Assembly (NCBI GenBank): GCA_003162235.1 | Contig: PMMN01000051.1 | Location: 1-10,507 of the forward strand | From: Actinomycetota bacterium | GTDB lineage: Bacteria > Actinomycetota > Thermoleophilia > Gaiellales > Gaiellaceae | Direction of reading: 5' to 3' | DNA: 10,507 bases | Shown: in pieces, positions 4,371 through 10,507 of the stretch | How the letters are laid out: each line of letters opens with the position of its first letter | Position numbering within the stretch: the stretch's first letter is position 1 | Notes under the pieces: generated by a model | What the model was told of the DNA's origin: nothing | The model's input: only the letters and a program-made list of their open reading frames with translations | Databases searched by the model: none | Program-made: the position numbers and the translations under genes

Positions 4371-7136
4371 CTACGGACTACCCGTTTCGCCCGGTTTCTC
4401 GGGAGCCGGAACCGGTGCGGAGGTAGTCCCGGCGGTCGCTCCCGCGCCGCCGGCCTGGGATGGTTTGCGTCGCCTGCGCCCGCCGCGGGAGCCGCGCCGG
4501 GTTCGCTTTTTCGGCCGCGGCGCCTCGCCCCCGTCGGGCGCGGGCTGGTCTGACCAGCTCGGGGCTGACGTACCCGCCGCTTCGGACGGCTGTGCAGGTG
4601 CCTGCGTAGGTGTCTGCGTAGGTGCTTGAACGTATGCTTTCGCGGCGGGACGCGGAGCGCGCTGTCTCTGCGCCGGCGGACGGGTCGCGGGCTTCTCGGG
4701 TTGTACCGGAGCGGCAGCGGTGACCGCGGCCTTCTCGGGTTGTACGGTTTCGGCAGCGGTGCCCGCGGGCGCACCGGTGGCCGCCGTGCTTGCCCTAGCA
4801 TCGTCCCCGGTCGCGGCGTTGGCTCCTCCAGCCTGGGCGGGCTTGTGCCGCCTGCGCCCGCCGCGAGAACCGCGCCGGGTGCGCTTCTTTGGCCTTGGCG
4901 GTCCCTCCTCCGCCCCGCTCTCCACGATCGAGCTCTCCGCGACCGTGGTCACGGGTGGCCGCTCGGGCTCGACGACAACGGGCGTCTCGACGGCCGGAGT
5001 GGGCTCGGCTTGAGCCTTGGGCTGCGCCTTCTTCGCCGGTGCACGTGTCGGCCGCTCGGCCACACTCTCGGCTGTGAGCGGCTGGTAGGGCTCCTGACCG
5101 AGCTCGGTCAGTGTCGCGTAGGCACTGTCTTTGAGCGCCCGCTCGATCCGAACCTTCACCTTCTTGCCGACGAGCGCCGCCGCGCCGGGCACGTTCACCT
5201 CGTACTCGCCGACCTTGCCGACTCCGGCGTGGCTGTCGTAGAGCCCGACTTCGACCAGCGTCAGCTCGAGCCCGTCGCCCTCTTCCACCGGCGTGACCGG
5301 TTTCGTCGCCTCGACCGATCCCTCCGCCGCGACAACCAGGTGGTCGAGCGCATCGCTGTCGACCAGCTCCAGGAAGAAACGGCGCTTACTGCGCTCCTCG
5401 ATCTCCGCCAGCCGGACAGCGCCCGGCCCGATCATTAGGCTCGCCACCCGGGCGTTGGCCTCGACACGGAAAGCTTTGCTGCGCGAGCCGGCTGCGATAG
5501 TGCGCAGGCGGCGCTCGAGATCGATCGCGGCCGAGTCTTCGGAGAAGACGATCCCGTCGCCGGAACAGACCGGGCAGGGCTTCGTCAGGATCTCTCGCGG
5601 CCCGTCGGTGACGTTCTGGCGCGTCATCTCCACCAGCCCGAGCGGCGAGATCTCGACCACGTAGGTCTTGGTGCGGTCGCGCTCGAGCTCGTTGCGAAGC
5701 GCCTCCTCGACGGCGGCCCGGTTCTTCGGGTTGGCCATGTCGATGAAGTCGATGACGATGATGCCTCCGACATCGCGCAGACGGAGTTGGCGCACGACCT
5801 CCTTGACCGCTTCGAGGTTGTTCTTCGTGATCGTGTCCTCGAGACGAGCGGAGGAAGAGCGAGAGCGAGAGCCGACGAAGCGGCCGGTGTTGACGTCGAT
5901 GACGGTGAAGGCCTCGGCGTAGTCGAAGACCAGGTAGCCGCCCGACGGTAGGTCGACGCGACGCGAGAGAGTCGAGCGGATCTCGGCGTCGACGCCGTAG
6001 GACTCGAACAGCGGCGTCGGCTCCTTGTAGCGTACGACCCGTTCGGCCATGTGCGGAGACGTCTTCTTCAGGTAGCCGACGATGCGCTTGTAGGTGCGGT
6101 CGTGGTCGACGAAGGCGCGCTCGAAATCGCCGGTAAAGAGGTCGCGGGTGACGCGCAACGGCAGCTCCGCCTCCTGGTAGACGAGCGCCGGTGCTTTGAC
6201 CCCCTTTGCCCGGTCCTGGATCGACTTCCAGAGTCGCTCGAGGAAGACGAGGTCGCGCTCGATGTCCTCGGCCGAGGCGCCCTCGGCCGCGGTGCGGACG
6301 ATAATTCCGCCCTTCTTACGCTCGAGCGCCTTGACGATCTCGCGCAGACGCGAGCGCTCTTCGTCGGGGAGGCGCCTGGAGACGCCCAGCCCCTCGCCGT
6401 TGGGGACGAAGACGACGAAGCGTCCGGGCAGCGAGATGTCCGTCGTCAGACGGGCACCTTTGGTTTTCATCGGATCCTTTACCGCCTGGACGAGGATCTC
6501 CTGGCCGCGCTGGATCAGCTCTTGGATCTTGCGGCCCTGGCCGCGGCCCTCGAGCTCGGGTATGACGATCTCGTCGACGTAGAGGAAGCCGTTCTTCTCC
6601 AGCCCGATCTCGACGAAAGCTGCCTCCATCCCGGGCAGAACGTTGTCGACGGCGCCCTTGTAGACGTTGCCGGCGATCGAGTGGCGGTCGGGGCGCTCGA
6701 GGTAGACCTCTGCAACCTTCTCGTCCTCGAGCACGGCGACACGGCGCTCGCCGGCATCGACCGATACGAGCAGCTCGCGCTTGGCGGCCGGAAGCGGTGC
6801 CCGGCGAGGAGGTTGGCGTCGGCGCCCGCCGCGATCGCGGCGCGACGAGGCGCGCCGCTCGGAAGCTTGTGAGGACTGTGTAGCTGCGCCCTCGGGCTTC
6901 TGTGCGGTTTGGCTTTCGGACTTCTGCTGCCCGGTGCCGGGCTTCTGCTGTTCGGTACCGGGCCTCTTGCTTCTTCCGCGGCCGCCGCGACCTCCTCTGT
7001 GGCGCCGGGGACGCTGCGCTCCCGCCTGTGCGGGAGGGGCAGTCTCAGCTGGCTTCGGAGGCGCCGCCGCCGGGGGGGCGGAAGCCTCCTTCTTCTCTGT
7101 AGCGCTTTCTTTCTGGCGTTTGAACCAACGAGGCAA
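4371..7136 (-). CDS. rne: Rne/Rng family endoribonuclease (RNase E/G)
   Basis: This single-strand-specific endoribonuclease processes rRNA and tRNA precursors and starts mRNA decay; Rne is often the degradosome scaffold. The product has 921 residues. First comes a basic, Pro/Gln/Gly-rich N-terminal extension (1-120). The S1 domain follows (about 156-230; GNVYKGAVDNVLPGMEAAFV). The catalytic DNase-I-like part has DVNTG (D414) and VIDFIDM (D463), the Mg-binding aspartates. The zinc-link is CPVC (521-524). A TRAM-like barrel is at about 617-677 (GEYEVNVPGAAALVGKKVKV). A disordered tail of about 240 residues holds two near-identical RG-rich boxes. The start is TTG at 7136-7134, behind GAAGG (6-nt spacer) and an in-frame TGA at 7148-7146. 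The active site carries an Arg/Ser-rich insert (SRSRSSS, about 423-429). Confidence 0.95.
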   Translation of the reverse strand: MPRWFKRQKESATEKKEASAPPAAAPPKPAETAPPAQAGAQRPRRHRGGRGGRGRSKRPGTEQQKPGTGQQKSESQTAQKPEGAATQSSQASERRASSRRDRGGRRRQPPRRAPLPAAKRELLVSVDAGERRVAVLEDEKVAEVYLERPDRHSIAGNVYKGAVDNVLPGMEAAFVEIGLEKNGFLYVDEIVIPELEGRGQGRKIQELIQRGQEILVQAVKDPMKTKGARLTTDISLPGRFVVFVPNGEGLGVSRRLPDEERSRLREIVKALERKKGGIIVRTAAEGASAEDIERDLVFLERLWKSIQDRAKGVKAPALVYQEAELPLRVTRDLFTGDFERAFVDHDRTYKRIVGYLKKTSPHMAERVVRYKEPTPLFESYGVDAEIRSTLSRRVDLPSGGYLVFDYAEAFTVIDVNTGRFVGSRSRSSSARLEDTITKNNLEAVKEVVRQLRLRDVGGIIVIDFIDMANPKNRAAVEEALRNELERDRTKTYVVEISPLGLVEMTRQNVTDGPREILTKPCPVCSGDGIVFSEDSAAIDLERRLRTIAAGSRSKAFRVEANARVASLMIGPGAVRLAEIEERSKRRFFLELVDSDALDHLVVAAEGSVEATKPVTPVEEGDGLELTLVEVGLYDSHAGVGKVGEYEVNVPGAAALVGKKVKVRIERALKDSAYATLTELGQEPYQPLTAESVAERPTRAPAKKAQPKAQAEPTPAVETPVVVEPERPPVTTVAESSIVESGAEEGPPRPKKRTRRGSRGGRRRHKPAQAGGANAATGDDARASTAATGAPAGTAAETVQPEKAAVTAAAPVQPEKPATRPPAQRQRAPRPAAKAYVQAPTQTPTQAPAQPSEAAGTSAPSWSDQPAPDGGEAPRPKKRTRRGSRGGRRRRKPSQAGGAGATAGTTSAPVPAPEKPGETGSP
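4443..4898. repeat. Duplicated 26-codon RG-rich box in the RNase E/G tail
   Basis: Two copies, at 4821-4898 (residues 747-772) and 4443-4520 (residues 873-898), encode a box beginning PRPKKRTRRGSRGGRRR and ending QAGGA, with 24 of 26 residues identical. Over the 68 aligned bases I compared there are roughly eleven differences and most are silent, so the protein sequence is kept while the DNA has drifted. RG-rich boxes of this type usually bind RNA. Confidence 0.9.
4692..4769. repeat. 39-bp tandem duplication in the RNase E/G tail
   Basis: Units 4692-4730 and 4731-4769 match at 33 of 39 bases; the first 15 bases (CTTCTCGGGTTGTAC) are identical. They encode two copies of a 13-residue unit ending VQPEK. 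The duplication is in frame. Confidence 0.9.
6921..6962. repeat. 21-bp tandem duplication in the RNase E/G N-terminal extension
   Basis: Units 6921-6941 and 6942-6962 match at 18 of 21 bases and encode PGTEQQK and PGTGQQK. It is in frame and lies in the disordered N-terminal extension. Confidence 0.9.
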
Positions 7137-7230
7137 GGGAAACCTTCACTTTCGGATCAGTGCGCGCGAGCGGCACCCGGAAAGCGGGCGCGCAGATCGC
7201 GCTGCACGGACTGAGGAAAAACTCCATCTC

Positions 7231-7244
7231 GTAGCTAAGGCTAC
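7231..7244. promoter_or_regulatory. Inverted repeat in the rne / small-gene divergent region
   Basis: GTAGC-TAAG-GCTAC is a 5-bp inverted repeat in the 175-bp region between the divergent starts of rne (7136) and the small plus-strand gene (7312). It is a possible operator or weak hairpin. I could not find a convincing promoter pair for either gene here. The best fragment is TAGGAT (7292-7297), a -10-like box for the small gene without a matching -35. Confidence 0.25.
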
Positions 7245-7311
7245 CAGGGTTGGACGCCGACTCCCGGTCCGGCGCCGTCCGAGAGCGGTCCTAGGATCGG
7301 CCCAAGGCAGG

Positions 7312-7512
7312 ATGAGAGCGATTCGATCGAAAGACGAGGTCCGCGAGCTGCTCGAGATCGAGGAGGCGGACGCCTGGTTCGAGTATCTGCGGGTAACTCG
7401 CGAGGCGCCCCCATCGCGCTATTTCGAGGTCGAGATCTGGGCCTGGGCGCGGCTTTGCGGGCGGCTGCACGCGATCCGGGCCAGGCGCGCCGAGCTGGTG
7501 CCCGTCGCCTAG
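7312..7512 (+). CDS. Small conserved-looking protein of unknown function (66 aa)
   Basis: This is the only plus-strand gene I accept. It runs from ATG (7312) to TAG (7510-7512). The product is soluble-looking and helical, with a charged first half (SKDEVRELLEIEEADAWFEY, 6-25) and a second half rich in aromatic and arginine residues (RYFEVEIWAWARLCGRL, 36-52; AIRARRAEL). Such aromatic/charged alternation is unlike the Arg/Ser/Pro-rich shadow frames around it, and I have the impression of similar small proteins in Thermoleophilia. No domain or function is recognised. The ribosome binding site is weak (AAGG, 4 nt before ATG); a TAGGAT box about 15 nt upstream would give a nearly leaderless mRNA. 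It diverges from rne and converges on the DUF697-like gene, sharing CTAG. Confidence 0.6.
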   Translation: MRAIRSKDEVRELLEIEEADAWFEYLRVTREAPPSRYFEVEIWAWARLCGRLHAIRARRAELVPVA

Positions 7513-8312
7513 GCCGTTGGGCCCTGGCGACCGGTGTTCGAGAAGTACGCCAGCGCGGCCTCTCCGAGCGCGAGCGTGCCGGCGTAGGCGATCGAGCCCT
7601 GCAGGGCCCAGGACGGGAAGAGCGTCTCGCGCCGCACCACACGGGCGACCCGGCGAAGGCCAAGGCCGGCCACGAGCACCGCTACGAGCTCGGCCGCGCG
7701 AAGTGGCTCGAGCCGGCGACCGTAGGCGAAGCCGAGCTGCAGAATCAGCCGCGCCTGCTCGATGTAGAGCGCCGGCAGATCGGGCGCCGGGATGAAGACA
7801 GCGGCGCCGACGGCAGCCGAGCGGCGAGCCGAACGGTGGATCAACTCTCTGCAGATCCCTGCGCGCAGGGCGGGAATACGAGCAGCCAGTGCCACCGAGC
7901 CCCCTTCGAGCCGCTGCGCGAGAATCCGCCCCAGTTCCTCGACGGGCAGGTCCGCCGCGCTCTCGGCGTTGACGACGTCGGTCGCAAGCACGTTGGGAAG
8001 GAGATCGCTGCCTTCGCCGATTCTGATGCAGACGATCGGGACGCGCTCCAGCCCGGCGTCCCGGAGCTTGTGAACGTCAGTCCGGCTCGGCTCGCCTTCG
8101 AGCACGTAGACGACGGCTTCGGCCCGTGCGAGCTCTCCGTTCTGGACGACGCTACCGGGAGCGGCGTTCGGCGACAGTTCGCGTACCAACGCCGAGACGA
8201 GCTTGCGCGTGCCCGCCACGGCGAGCGGGCGCTCCTCGCGGGCCTCGAGCTCGCGCTGCTCGGTCGCCAGGCGAAGCAACGCGCGAGCGGAGAGTGGCGG
8301 ACGCTCGGGCAT
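7509..8312 (-). CDS. DUF697-like membrane protein with a possible degenerate GTPase domain
   Basis: The product has 267 residues. Its C-terminal part (about 148-257) resembles DUF697, found at the end of membrane-associated GTPases such as the YcjF/Era-like group: VGAAVFIPAPDLPALYIEQARLI fits the usual pattern of an alpha-helical hairpin with IPxPxxD, followed by LILQLGFAYG. Further hydrophobic segments are AAELVAVLVAGLGL (206-219) and ALQGSIAYAGTLALGEAALAYF (236-257). The N-terminal part has alternating strands and helices (AEAVVYVLEG, 64-73; VPIVCIRIG, 91-99; DLLPNVLATDVV, 103-114), as in a Rossmann or GTPase fold, but no P-loop GxxxxGK[ST] or NKxD. A decayed GTPase is my inference. It starts 3 nt after the rodA stop, so it is probably co-translated and may act with RodA/PBP2 at the membrane. 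Confidence 0.85.
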   Translation of the reverse strand: MPERPPLSARALLRLATEQRELEAREERPLAVAGTRKLVSALVRELSPNAAPGSVVQNGELARAEAVVYVLEGEPSRTDVHKLRDAGLERVPIVCIRIGEGSDLLPNVLATDVVNAESAADLPVEELGRILAQRLEGGSVALAARIPALRAGICRELIHRSARRSAAVGAAVFIPAPDLPALYIEQARLILQLGFAYGRRLEPLRAAELVAVLVAGLGLRRVARVVRRETLFPSWALQGSIAYAGTLALGEAALAYFSNTGRQGPTA

Positions 8313-8315
8313 GGG

Positions 8316-9503
8316 CTACCTTAGCCTGCGCCGGCTGCTCTCGCCGCGCATCTGCAGGCCGACCAGCACTCCGAACGCCGCCAGGTTGGCGAACAGCGAG
8401 GAGCCACCGACACTAACCAGTGGCAGCGGGATCCCGGTGATCGGCGCGATTCCCATCGTCATGCCAACGTTGACGAAAACCTGGAAGACGAGCATCGCGA
8501 CGATGCCACCGATCACCACCGCCTGGTAACCGTCTTTCGCGTTGACGAGCACCCGCAGGCCGCGCCAGACAACGAAAAGGTAGAGCCCGAGCAGGATCGA
8601 AGTGCCGACGAAGCCGTGCTGCTCGCCGATCGAGGCGAAGATGAAATCGGTGTGGTTCTCGGGCAGGAAGCCGAACGTGGTCTGCGTGGAGCCGACCTCC
8701 CCGCGTCCATGTAGACCGCCGGCTCCAAGTGCCACTTTCGACTGGGCGACGTTGTAGGTGGCGCCTTGGGGGTTGTAGCTGGGGTGAATGAAGCCTGTTA
8801 GACGCTCGTTCTGGTAGGGCTTGAGCACCTGAACGCCGAGCGCAGGCATGACCCAGAGCACGAGCACGGAACCGATCAGCGCCGCCCCCGCCAGCGCCGC
8901 CATGTATGCCCAGCGCGTGCCGGCGATCAGGAGCACGGCGGCGGTGACCGCGGCGTAGACGAGCGCGGTGCCGAAGTCGGGCTGGGCGAAAACGAGCGCG
9001 GTCGGGATCGAGACGAGGATCAGCACGCCGAAGACGGTACTTCGGTCGCGAAGCGCGCGTCCACGCTCGGCCAGGAAGCCGCCCAGGGCGAGTAAGACCA
9101 GCAGCTTGGCGAACTCCGAGGGCTGGAACTGGAAGCTGCCGATCTGCAACCAGCGCCGCGAGCCGCGCTTGGCGACTCCGATCAGAGGAACGAGCACCAG
9201 GGTCAGAATCGCGGCGACGTAGAGCACGCGCCAGTGCCGGCGGTAGAGCTCGGGGCTGAGCGCCGCAGCAAGGACGAAGAGGAACGCCCCCACACCGACG
9301 TAGAACTCCTGCTTGGCGAGGTAGTAATGAGGCTGGCCGGGGACGTCGTGAGCGGTGACGCCGGCAACGGCCCAGAGGCCGTAACCGACCAGTGCGGCGA
9401 TCCCGATCAGCAAGATCCAGTCGAGCTGGCGCAGCATCACCGCCAGCGGAAGCTCACGCGCGTGCGACATCGGGGTGCCCAGTGGTTTCGCGGTCTCGAG
9501 CAT
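8316..9503 (-). CDS. rodA: RodA/FtsW-type SEDS peptidoglycan glycosyltransferase
   Basis: SEDS proteins polymerise lipid II into glycan strands in the cytoplasmic membrane and work in a pair with a class B PBP, here the PBP2 gene immediately upstream. The 395-residue product has about ten membrane segments. Conserved family motifs are GSRRWLQIGSFQFQPSEFAK (114-133), AQPDFGTALV (173-182), GSTQTTFGFLPENHTDFIFA (271-290; D286 is in the position of the essential aspartate of RodA), GEQHGFVG (293-300), and GIPLPLVSVGGSSL (357-370), which has Val where many members have Tyr. I chose ATG at 9503-9501, which overlaps the PBP2 stop as TGATG. The open frame extends further up, but only over PBP2 and with shadow-like composition. 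A second ATG at 9470 is possible. RodA rather than FtsW is inferred from the PBP2 partner. Confidence 0.95.
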   Translation of the reverse strand: MLETAKPLGTPMSHARELPLAVMLRQLDWILLIGIAALVGYGLWAVAGVTAHDVPGQPHYYLAKQEFYVGVGAFLFVLAAALSPELYRRHWRVLYVAAILTLVLVPLIGVAKRGSRRWLQIGSFQFQPSEFAKLLVLLALGGFLAERGRALRDRSTVFGVLILVSIPTALVFAQPDFGTALVYAAVTAAVLLIAGTRWAYMAALAGAALIGSVLVLWVMPALGVQVLKPYQNERLTGFIHPSYNPQGATYNVAQSKVALGAGGLHGRGEVGSTQTTFGFLPENHTDFIFASIGEQHGFVGTSILLGLYLFVVWRGLRVLVNAKDGYQAVVIGGIVAMLVFQVFVNVGMTMGIAPITGIPLPLVSVGGSSLFANLAAFGVLVGLQMRGESSRRRLR

Positions 9504-10507
9504 CAGTCTGAGTTCGTTACCGCCTGGTAACTGCTGTTCTTGACGTGGAAGTAGGCCTGGAAGACCTCGCGCGCGGCCGGCGCGGCCGCCACACCGCCGT
9601 GACCGCCGTTCTCGATCACAGCGCAGACGACGATCTTCGGCTTGATCTCGGGCCCGTAGCCACACCACCAGGATTGGTTGAACATGCGGTGGTACTGCTC
9701 CGACCACTTCTCGGCGGTGCCCGTCTTGCCGGCGATCGGGATCGGGAACGTGCCGAAGACGGGCTGCGAGGTGCCGTTCACGTCGTGGGTGGCCAGCTCG
9801 AGCCCCTGACGAATGGCCTGGAGGCGCTCGTTGAAGACCGCGCCGGGATTGATCGTCGCCGGCGCCTTCGACACACCGGCGTCGACGATCCTACCGTCGC
9901 GCTTGATCGAGTAGAGCAGGTGGGGGGAGACGAGCTTGCCCGTGGCGATCGCTGCGTAGAGGCGAGCCATCTGAAGCGGCGTCACCTGCAAGTCCTTCTG
10001 GCCGATCGCCAGGTTGAGCGAGTCGCCCGGCTTCCACAGTTGATCCTCGAGGGCCTTGTAGTGCTTCCGCTGCCACGCCTTGGTCGGCACGACGCCGGCC
10101 TGATCTCCGACCTCGATCTTGGTGTGCTGACCGAGGCCGAATTGCGTGGCCCAGAACTGAATCGGCTCCCCAGAGGTCGGAGGCAGGCTGTAGATCCAGC
10201 GGCCGAGCTGGTAGAAGTACGTGTCGCAGGAGATCGCCAGCGCCGTCGGCAGGTTGATCATGCTGTTGGCGTTCGGATCCCAGTTCAACCAGGTGTGGCC
10301 ACTGACCGTCATCTTCGGGGTGCAGGGCAGGTTCTGGCTGGGATCGAGCACGCCGGCCTGCATCGCTGCGACCGCCGTGACCGGCTTGAAGGTCGAGCCG
10401 GGCGGATAGAGACCGCTCGTGGCCCGGTCGATGGCGGGATAGTTCTTCTTTTCGGCGGTTGCCGCCGTCAGGCCCCAGCGTGCCAGCTTGCTCGTGGTCA
10501 CGCGTCC
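9503..10507 (-). CDS. mrdA: Penicillin-binding protein 2 (class B transpeptidase), 5' end cut by window
   Basis: This is the C-terminal transpeptidase domain of a PBP2-type protein; it crosslinks peptidoglycan on the outer face of the membrane. The 5' part, with the membrane anchor and dimerisation domain, lies beyond base 10507. Counting from the GTG codon at 10501, which is inside the gene and not the true start, the motifs are STFK (36-39, catalytic Ser) after LYPPG, SCDTYFYQLG (91-100; the SxD form typical of PBP2), and GKTGTAE (258-264, the KTG box). W279 and C280 follow in QSWWCGYGPE. The protein ends QAVTNSD and its TGA overlaps the rodA ATG. The mrdA-rodA order is the standard elongation pair for rod-shaped growth. 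Confidence 0.95.
   Translation of the reverse strand, partial: GRVTTSKLARWGLTAATAEKKNYPAIDRATSGLYPPGSTFKPVTAVAAMQAGVLDPSQNLPCTPKMTVSGHTWLNWDPNANSMINLPTALAISCDTYFYQLGRWIYSLPPTSGEPIQFWATQFGLGQHTKIEVGDQAGVVPTKAWQRKHYKALEDQLWKPGDSLNLAIGQKDLQVTPLQMARLYAAIATGKLVSPHLLYSIKRDGRIVDAGVSKAPATINPGAVFNERLQAIRQGLELATHDVNGTSQPVFGTFPIPIAGKTGTAEKWSEQYHRMFNQSWWCGYGPEIKPKIVVCAVIENGGHGGVAAAPAAREVFQAYFHVKNSSYQAVTNSD

Noticed and set aside
6051..6872. Long plus-strand open frame opposite rne (273 codons), and others opposite obg, rplU and rodA
   Set aside because: They lie exactly antisense to well-identified genes. GC-rich codon bias of the real genes keeps these frames open, and their products show no recognisable domains.
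7045..7227. Minus-strand frame of 60 codons starting MEFFLS upstream of and overlapping the rne start
   Set aside because: It could be a leader peptide for rne, but there is no ribosome binding site and the second half is only the rne N-terminus in another frame.
9504..9707. Extension of the rodA frame upstream to 9707
   Set aside because: The extra 68 residues overlap the PBP2 C-terminus and are Arg/Gly-rich without membrane or SEDS character. The TGATG junction at 9503 is the natural start.
1..10507. CRISPR array, insertion sequence, prophage or defence system
   Set aside because: No regularly spaced repeats, transposase, integrase or known defence domains are visible in any frame.

Overview
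The window is GC-rich chromosomal DNA, and nearly all of its genes lie on the minus strand. Gene content and order point to a high-GC actinobacterium, most likely class Thermoleophilia (Solirubrobacterales or Gaiellales type). The evidence is the rne-rplU-rpmA-obg-nadD-rsfS order, an RNase E/G with basic disordered tails, and a secreted protein with the TVYSNIPSTLPGNLPS motif, a type I remember from that group. This placement is inference from remembered families, not a database result.

Layout, in minus-strand transcription order from the right. (1) 10507-7509 is a cell-elongation cluster: penicillin-binding protein 2 (cut by the window edge), RodA/FtsW-type SEDS glycosyltransferase, and a DUF697-like membrane protein with what may be a decayed GTPase domain. 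The genes are almost fused (TGATG overlap, then a 3-nt gap). (2) One small plus-strand gene (7312-7512) converges on this cluster; the two stop codons interlock on one CTAG. (3) 7136-1136 is a ribosome and RNA-metabolism cluster: Rne/Rng ribonuclease, L21 with a long histone-H1-like tail, L27, Obg GTPase, NadD and RsfS. A candidate promoter and a 20-bp perfect palindrome precede rplU, so rplU onward can probably be transcribed separately from rne. A strong GC-rich hairpin follows rsfS. (4) tRNA-Ala(GGC) has its own promoter. (5) After about 390 bp without a convincing gene comes the 5' part of a secreted protein, cut at base 1.

The genes make functional sense together: PBP2 and RodA build side-wall peptidoglycan; L21 and L27 are adjacent 50S proteins; Obg and RsfS act on 50S assembly and subunit joining; RNase E/G processes rRNA and mRNA; NadD makes NAD precursors.

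No phage, transposon, CRISPR, defence or biosynthetic system is visible, and this is mostly housekeeping DNA. The points worth a second look are the low-complexity tails of RNase E/G and L21, which grow by in-frame tandem duplication; the apparent absence of a normal start codon for rsfS; the palindrome in the rplU leader; the DUF697-like protein coupled to rodA; the small convergent gene; and the secreted protein.
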